From Flavobacteriales bacterium (GTDB lineage: Bacteria; Bacteroidota; Bacteroidia; Flavobacteriales; BACL11): a stretch of DNA of 8,974 nt. Shown here one piece after another: positions 6,494 through 8,974 of the stretch. The notes under the pieces are model-generated. The model was not told where the DNA came from, ran no database searches, and saw only the letters and a list, made by a program, of their open reading frames with translations. Every line of letters begins with the position of its first letter. The first letter of the stretch is position 1. Position numbers and translations under genes: made by a program. Where the stretch lies: the NCBI GenBank assembly GCA_002730985.1, contig PCBP01000073.1:1-8974 (forward strand), written 5' to 3'.

Positions 6494-6586
6494 TTATTTC
6501 AGGTTTGAAAAGGATACTGGAAAAGAAGCGTAACTCACATTTGCAAGTGCTATTAGTGTAATAAAAAATAGAGTTATCTTTTTCAT
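6494..6586 (-). CDS. Small signal-peptide-like ORF (30 aa) directly before the LtaS-type gene
   Basis: A short frame on the minus strand: ATG (6584-6586) then 30 codons and tandem TAA stops (6494-6496 and 6491-6493), with the LtaS-type ATG following at once. The product begins MKKITLFFITLIALANVSYA, a textbook Sec signal peptide with a lysine-rich start, hydrophobic core and Ala-x-Ala-like (SYA) cleavage site, leaving only about ten residues (SFPVSFSNLK) after cleavage. Such a composition is unlikely to arise by chance, and its position fits the first cistron of the operon. It could be a tiny secreted peptide, a leader ORF coupling translation of the transferase, or the remnant of a longer exported protein. 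No function is assigned. It leaves a 52-bp divergent promoter region toward the E1 gene. Confidence 0.55.
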   Translation of the reverse strand: MKKITLFFITLIALANVSYASFPVSFSNLK

Positions 6587-6590
6587 GATA

Positions 6591-6598
6591 CAAAGTAA
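6591..6598 (-). promoter_or_regulatory. Weak -7-like box for the small ORF/LtaS-type/kinase/SUI1 operon
   Basis: The minus strand reads TTACTTTG, one mismatch from TAnnTTTG, ending only 4 bp before the small ORF's ATG. The nearest upstream TTTG (6624-6627) is 25 bp away, longer than usual. If used, the transcript would be leaderless for the small ORF. Tentative. Confidence 0.25.
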
Positions 6599-6611
6599 AG
6601 AAAATATTAAG

Positions 6612-6619
6612 TAGTTTTG
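6612..6619 (+). promoter_or_regulatory. -7 box for the fused E1 gene
   Basis: TAGTTTTG matches TAnnTTTG exactly and ends 19 bp before the ATG at 6639, predicting a leader of roughly 15 nt. No TTG was found at the normal -33 spacing. It lies in the 52-bp gap shared with the divergent minus-strand operon. Confidence 0.45.
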
Positions 6620-6638
6620 GCATCAAATAAAATCAAAG

Positions 6639-8615
6639 ATGCAATTTAATAGAAAGGGTATATCAGATGCTAAGTTATTAGAATTACATAAAGCTCTTAT
6701 TAGGCCTAGATTGGTTGAAGAGAAGATGCTTATTCTTTTGCGTCAAGGTAAAATCTCAAAATGGTTCTCTGGAATTGGACAAGAAGCTATTTCTGTTGGA
6801 GTAGCCTCTGCGCTAGATCAAGATGAATATATCCTTCCGATGCATAGAAATCTTGGTGTCTTTACAACTAAGAATGTGCCTTTGGATAGGTTGTTTTCAC
6901 AATTTCAGGGTAAGGCGAATGGATTTACCAAAGGCAGGGATAGGTCTTTTCATTTTGGAACAAAAGAGCATCATATTGTCGGTATGATTTCACATTTAGG
7001 CCCTCAGCTTGGTGTTGCTGATGGGATTGCTTTAGCAAATAAATTACAGAATAATAAAAAAATAGTTGCAGTTTTTACAGGAGATGGAGCAACTAGTGAG
7101 GGTGATTTCCATGAGGCGCTAAATGTAGCTGCTGTATGGGGTTTGCCATTAATCTTTGTAATTGAAAATAATGGCTATGGGCTTTCAACTCCGAGTTCTG
7201 AGCAGTTTAAATGTAAGCAATTTGCTGATAAAGGAATTGGATATGGTATGGATGCTTATACTATCGATGGGAATAATATTCTAGAGGTGTATAGGGCTGT
7301 AGAGGAAATCAAAGGACAAATTGAAAAGAATCCTCAGCCGATACTTTTAGAATGCATGACTTTTAGAATGAGAGGACATGAAGAGGCTTCTGGTATAGAG
7401 TATGTTCCAAGAGAACTAATGGAGCAGTGGGAAAAGCAAGATCCCATTAATAATTTTGAGTTATTCTTATTAAAAGAAAAGGTTATTACTAAATCAGATA
7501 TCGATGATCTTAAGAAAGAAATCAGAAAAGAGATAAATATTGCTTGGGAGAAGACGGATAGTGAATCAAACATAGAATCGTCTCCTGAAGATGAATTAGT
7601 TGATGTTTATAAAGAGTATTCTTCTAAGGCTATTCATCCTTCAGAGAATAAGTCGGAAAAGAGATTTGTTGATGCTATTTCAGATTCTTTACGGCAATCA
7701 ATGCAGAAGCATGATAATCTTATTATCATGGGTCAAGATATAGCCGAGTATGGTGGGGTATTTAAAATCACTGATGGTTTTGTAAATGAGTTTGGCAAGG
7801 AGCGAGTTCGCAATACTCCAATCTGTGAGTCTGCTATTATTAGTGCTGCATTAGGCCTGTCAATTAATGGTCAGAAGGCAGTGGTAGAGATGCAATTTGC
7901 TGACTTTGTTACTTCTGGATTTAATCCTATTGTAAATAATCTTGCAAAAACTCATTATAGATGGGGAGAGAATGTAGATGTTGTGGTAAGGATGCCAACA
8001 GGTGCTGGAGTTGGCGCTGGCCCTTTCCATTCTCAATCTAATGAAGCTTGGTTTACACACACATCAGGGTTAAAGGTAGTTTACCCTGCTTTTCCTGAAG
8101 ATGCCAAAGGGCTCCTAAATGCATCAATAGATGATCCAAATCCTATTATGTTTTTTGAACATAAAGCTTTGTACAGAGGTTTTAGTGAATATGTCTGCGA
8201 TGATTATTTTACAACTGAGATTGGGAAAGCAAAATTGATAACTGAAGGTAATGATATAAGTGTTATCTCTTATGGTATGGGAGTGCATTGGGCATTAGAG
8301 GTTCTTAAGAGCAATCCTGATATTTCTGCTGATCTGGTTGATTTAAGAACATTGGTTCCGCTAGATAAAGATCTGATTATTGATTCAGTTCGAAAAACAG
8401 GTAGAGCAATTATTTTACATGAGGATTGTATGATTGGTGGTTTTGGCGCTGATCTTGCTGCCATTGTCTCTGATGAATGTTTTGAGTATCTAGACGCTCC
8501 TGTAAAGCGTTCAGCATCAATCGATACTCCCGTTCCTTTTGCTGCAGGACTAGAGCGTATATTCTTAGCGAAATCAAGGTTTGCATCACAGCTTAAGGAG
8601 TTGTTAGCTTATTAA
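6639..8615 (+). CDS. 2-oxoacid dehydrogenase E1 component, alpha-beta fusion (probably branched-chain)
   Basis: A 658-residue thiamine-diphosphate enzyme that would decarboxylate a 2-oxoacid and acylate the lipoyl group of an E2 partner. Residues about 10-300 are the E1 alpha domain, with the ThDP/Mg motif GDGATSEGDFHEA to NN (GDG 148-150, NN 177-178) and RMRGHEEAS. An acidic, serine-rich linker (about 303-338) joins it to the E1 beta domain (about 339-658), with NTPICESAI (Glu397, the expected ThDP-activating glutamate), MQFADF, GAGPFHSQSNEAWF (His464) and a C-terminal transketolase domain ending near DTPVPFAAGLE. In most bacteria these are two genes; the fused form is common in Bacteroidota and usually annotated as branched-chain 2-oxoisovalerate dehydrogenase, which would feed iso-branched fatty acid synthesis. 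Pyruvate or acetoin cannot be excluded. E2 and E3 are not in the window. Confidence 0.93.
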   Translation: MQFNRKGISDAKLLELHKALIRPRLVEEKMLILLRQGKISKWFSGIGQEAISVGVASALDQDEYILPMHRNLGVFTTKNVPLDRLFSQFQGKANGFTKGRDRSFHFGTKEHHIVGMISHLGPQLGVADGIALANKLQNNKKIVAVFTGDGATSEGDFHEALNVAAVWGLPLIFVIENNGYGLSTPSSEQFKCKQFADKGIGYGMDAYTIDGNNILEVYRAVEEIKGQIEKNPQPILLECMTFRMRGHEEASGIEYVPRELMEQWEKQDPINNFELFLLKEKVITKSDIDDLKKEIRKEINIAWEKTDSESNIESSPEDELVDVYKEYSSKAIHPSENKSEKRFVDAISDSLRQSMQKHDNLIIMGQDIAEYGGVFKITDGFVNEFGKERVRNTPICESAIISAALGLSINGQKAVVEMQFADFVTSGFNPIVNNLAKTHYRWGENVDVVVRMPTGAGVGAGPFHSQSNEAWFTHTSGLKVVYPAFPEDAKGLLNASIDDPNPIMFFEHKALYRGFSEYVCDDYFTTEIGKAKLITEGNDISVISYGMGVHWALEVLKSNPDISADLVDLRTLVPLDKDLIIDSVRKTGRAIILHEDCMIGGFGADLAAIVSDECFEYLDAPVKRSASIDTPVPFAAGLERIFLAKSRFASQLKELLAY

Positions 8616-8638
8616 AAATATGATCATTAAAAATATGA
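8611..8638 (+). repeat. Short 13-bp direct repeat between E1 and the HAD gene
   Basis: ATTAAAAATATGA occurs at 8611-8623 and again at 8626-8638, with a period of 15 bp. The first copy overlaps the E1 stop codon, and a third partial AATATGAAA lies over the HAD start. It is probably a local slippage duplication that placed extra ATGs before the true start; neither extra ATG is in frame. Confidence 0.6.
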
Positions 8639-8641
8639 AAT

Positions 8642-8935
8642 ATGAAAGTATATGTTGATATAGACGAGACAATTTGTTATTATGAAGGCAAAAGAAACTA
8701 TCCTGAGGCATTGCCTATGCCTGAAAATATTGCTAAGGTAAATAAGTTATATGAGGAGGGAAATGAAATAACATATTATACTGCAAGAGGGACTGTTACT
8801 GGAATTGACTGGTTAGAGATAACAAAGAGTCAATTAAAAAAATGGGGATGCAAGTATCATAAATTAGATGTAGGAAATAAGCCTGACTACGATCTGTTAA
8901 TATGCGACAAAACCAAAAGAATTGAAGAAATATAG
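8642..8935 (+). CDS. Small HAD-superfamily protein (capsule-locus phosphatase-like)
   Basis: A 97-residue minimal HAD-like protein without a cap domain. Motif I is VDIDETI (nucleophile Asp6, acid/base Asp8), motif II is TARG (Thr47), and motif III/IV is KPDYDLLICDK (Lys80, Asp84, Asp89). In close relatives the last block usually reads IDDK; here the first Asp is Cys88, so Mg binding may differ. Proteins of this kind occur in surface-polysaccharide loci beside sugar nucleotidyltransferases or sugar-phosphate enzymes, where they are thought to act as sugar-phosphate phosphatases, but the substrate is unknown. The ATG at 8642-8644 is the only one in frame and puts the DxD at position 6-8 as expected. 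It lies 26 bp after the E1 stop with no clear promoter box, so read-through from E1 is possible. The 39 bases after its stop hold no recognisable gene. Confidence 0.8.
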   Translation: MKVYVDIDETICYYEGKRNYPEALPMPENIAKVNKLYEEGNEITYYTARGTVTGIDWLEITKSQLKKWGCKYHKLDVGNKPDYDLLICDKTKRIEEI

Positions 8936-8974
8936 CATTACTGATTGTATATGATATTGATAAGTTTGTGAAGG

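Noticed and set aside
6387..6626. 79-codon open frame on the minus strand spanning the LtaS-type start
   Set aside because: It overlaps both the LtaS-type N-terminus and the better-supported signal-peptide ORF in another frame, and its sequence has no protein-like features.
7334..8464. Three minus-strand open frames (64-79 codons) inside the E1 gene
   Set aside because: All are antisense to strongly conserved E1 sequence and have no recognisable domains.
8951..8974. ATG at 8951 or GTG at 8968 as the start of a further gene
   Set aside because: The ATG frame stops after six codons, and the GTG frame has only two complete codons before the window ends; no evidence either way.

Overview
The window is an AT-rich, gene-dense chromosomal segment that looks like Bacteroidota, most likely a marine or free-living member of the Flavobacteriales. 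Four things support this. One protein carries a type IX secretion (T9SS) C-terminal sorting tail. There is a truncated OmpA-family protein with beta-propeller (PD40) repeats. The E1 alpha and beta subunits of a 2-oxoacid dehydrogenase are fused into one polypeptide. Copies of the Bacteroidota promoter -7 box TAnnTTTG sit in front of several genes, while Shine-Dalgarno sequences are largely absent. No phage, insertion sequence, CRISPR array or defence gene is visible, and no stretch over 300 bases lacks a gene.

Bases 1-2035: the 3' part of an envelope protein (PD40 propeller, carboxypeptidase-regulatory-like domain, OmpA C-terminal domain; an architecture like PorE of T9SS) runs off the left edge. 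It meets tail to tail, with stop codons sharing a CTAG, a secreted protein with one CxxCH motif and a T9SS tail. A 144-bp divergent region with promoter boxes on both strands follows.

Bases 2036-3363: a phosphoribosyltransferase starting at a GTG just after its promoter overlaps shikimate kinase (aroK) tail to tail by 36 bp. Then come tRNA-Lys(UUU), an intrinsic terminator and tRNA-Leu(GAG).

Bases 3364-6586, minus strand: a compact run reading, in transcription order, a 30-residue signal-peptide-like ORF, an LtaS-type membrane phosphoglycerol transferase/sulfatase, a diacylglycerol-kinase-family lipid kinase with a TTG start, and a SUI1/YciH-family protein. The last three overlap one another. 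The likely logic is lipid recycling: an LtaS-type enzyme using phosphatidylglycerol releases diacylglycerol, and the kinase would return it to phosphatidate. The role of SUI1 there is unclear.

Bases 6639-8974: a fused 2-oxoacid dehydrogenase E1 (probably branched-chain type, supplying acyl-CoA for iso-fatty acids) and a small HAD-family protein of the kind often found with surface-polysaccharide genes. The last 39 bases hold no recognisable gene.

Most of the window is ordinary core content. I did not find a convincing undescribed system. The best leads are the coupled lipid transferase-kinase pair with its small secreted-peptide leader, and the CxxCH-bearing T9SS cargo beside a PorE-like protein.
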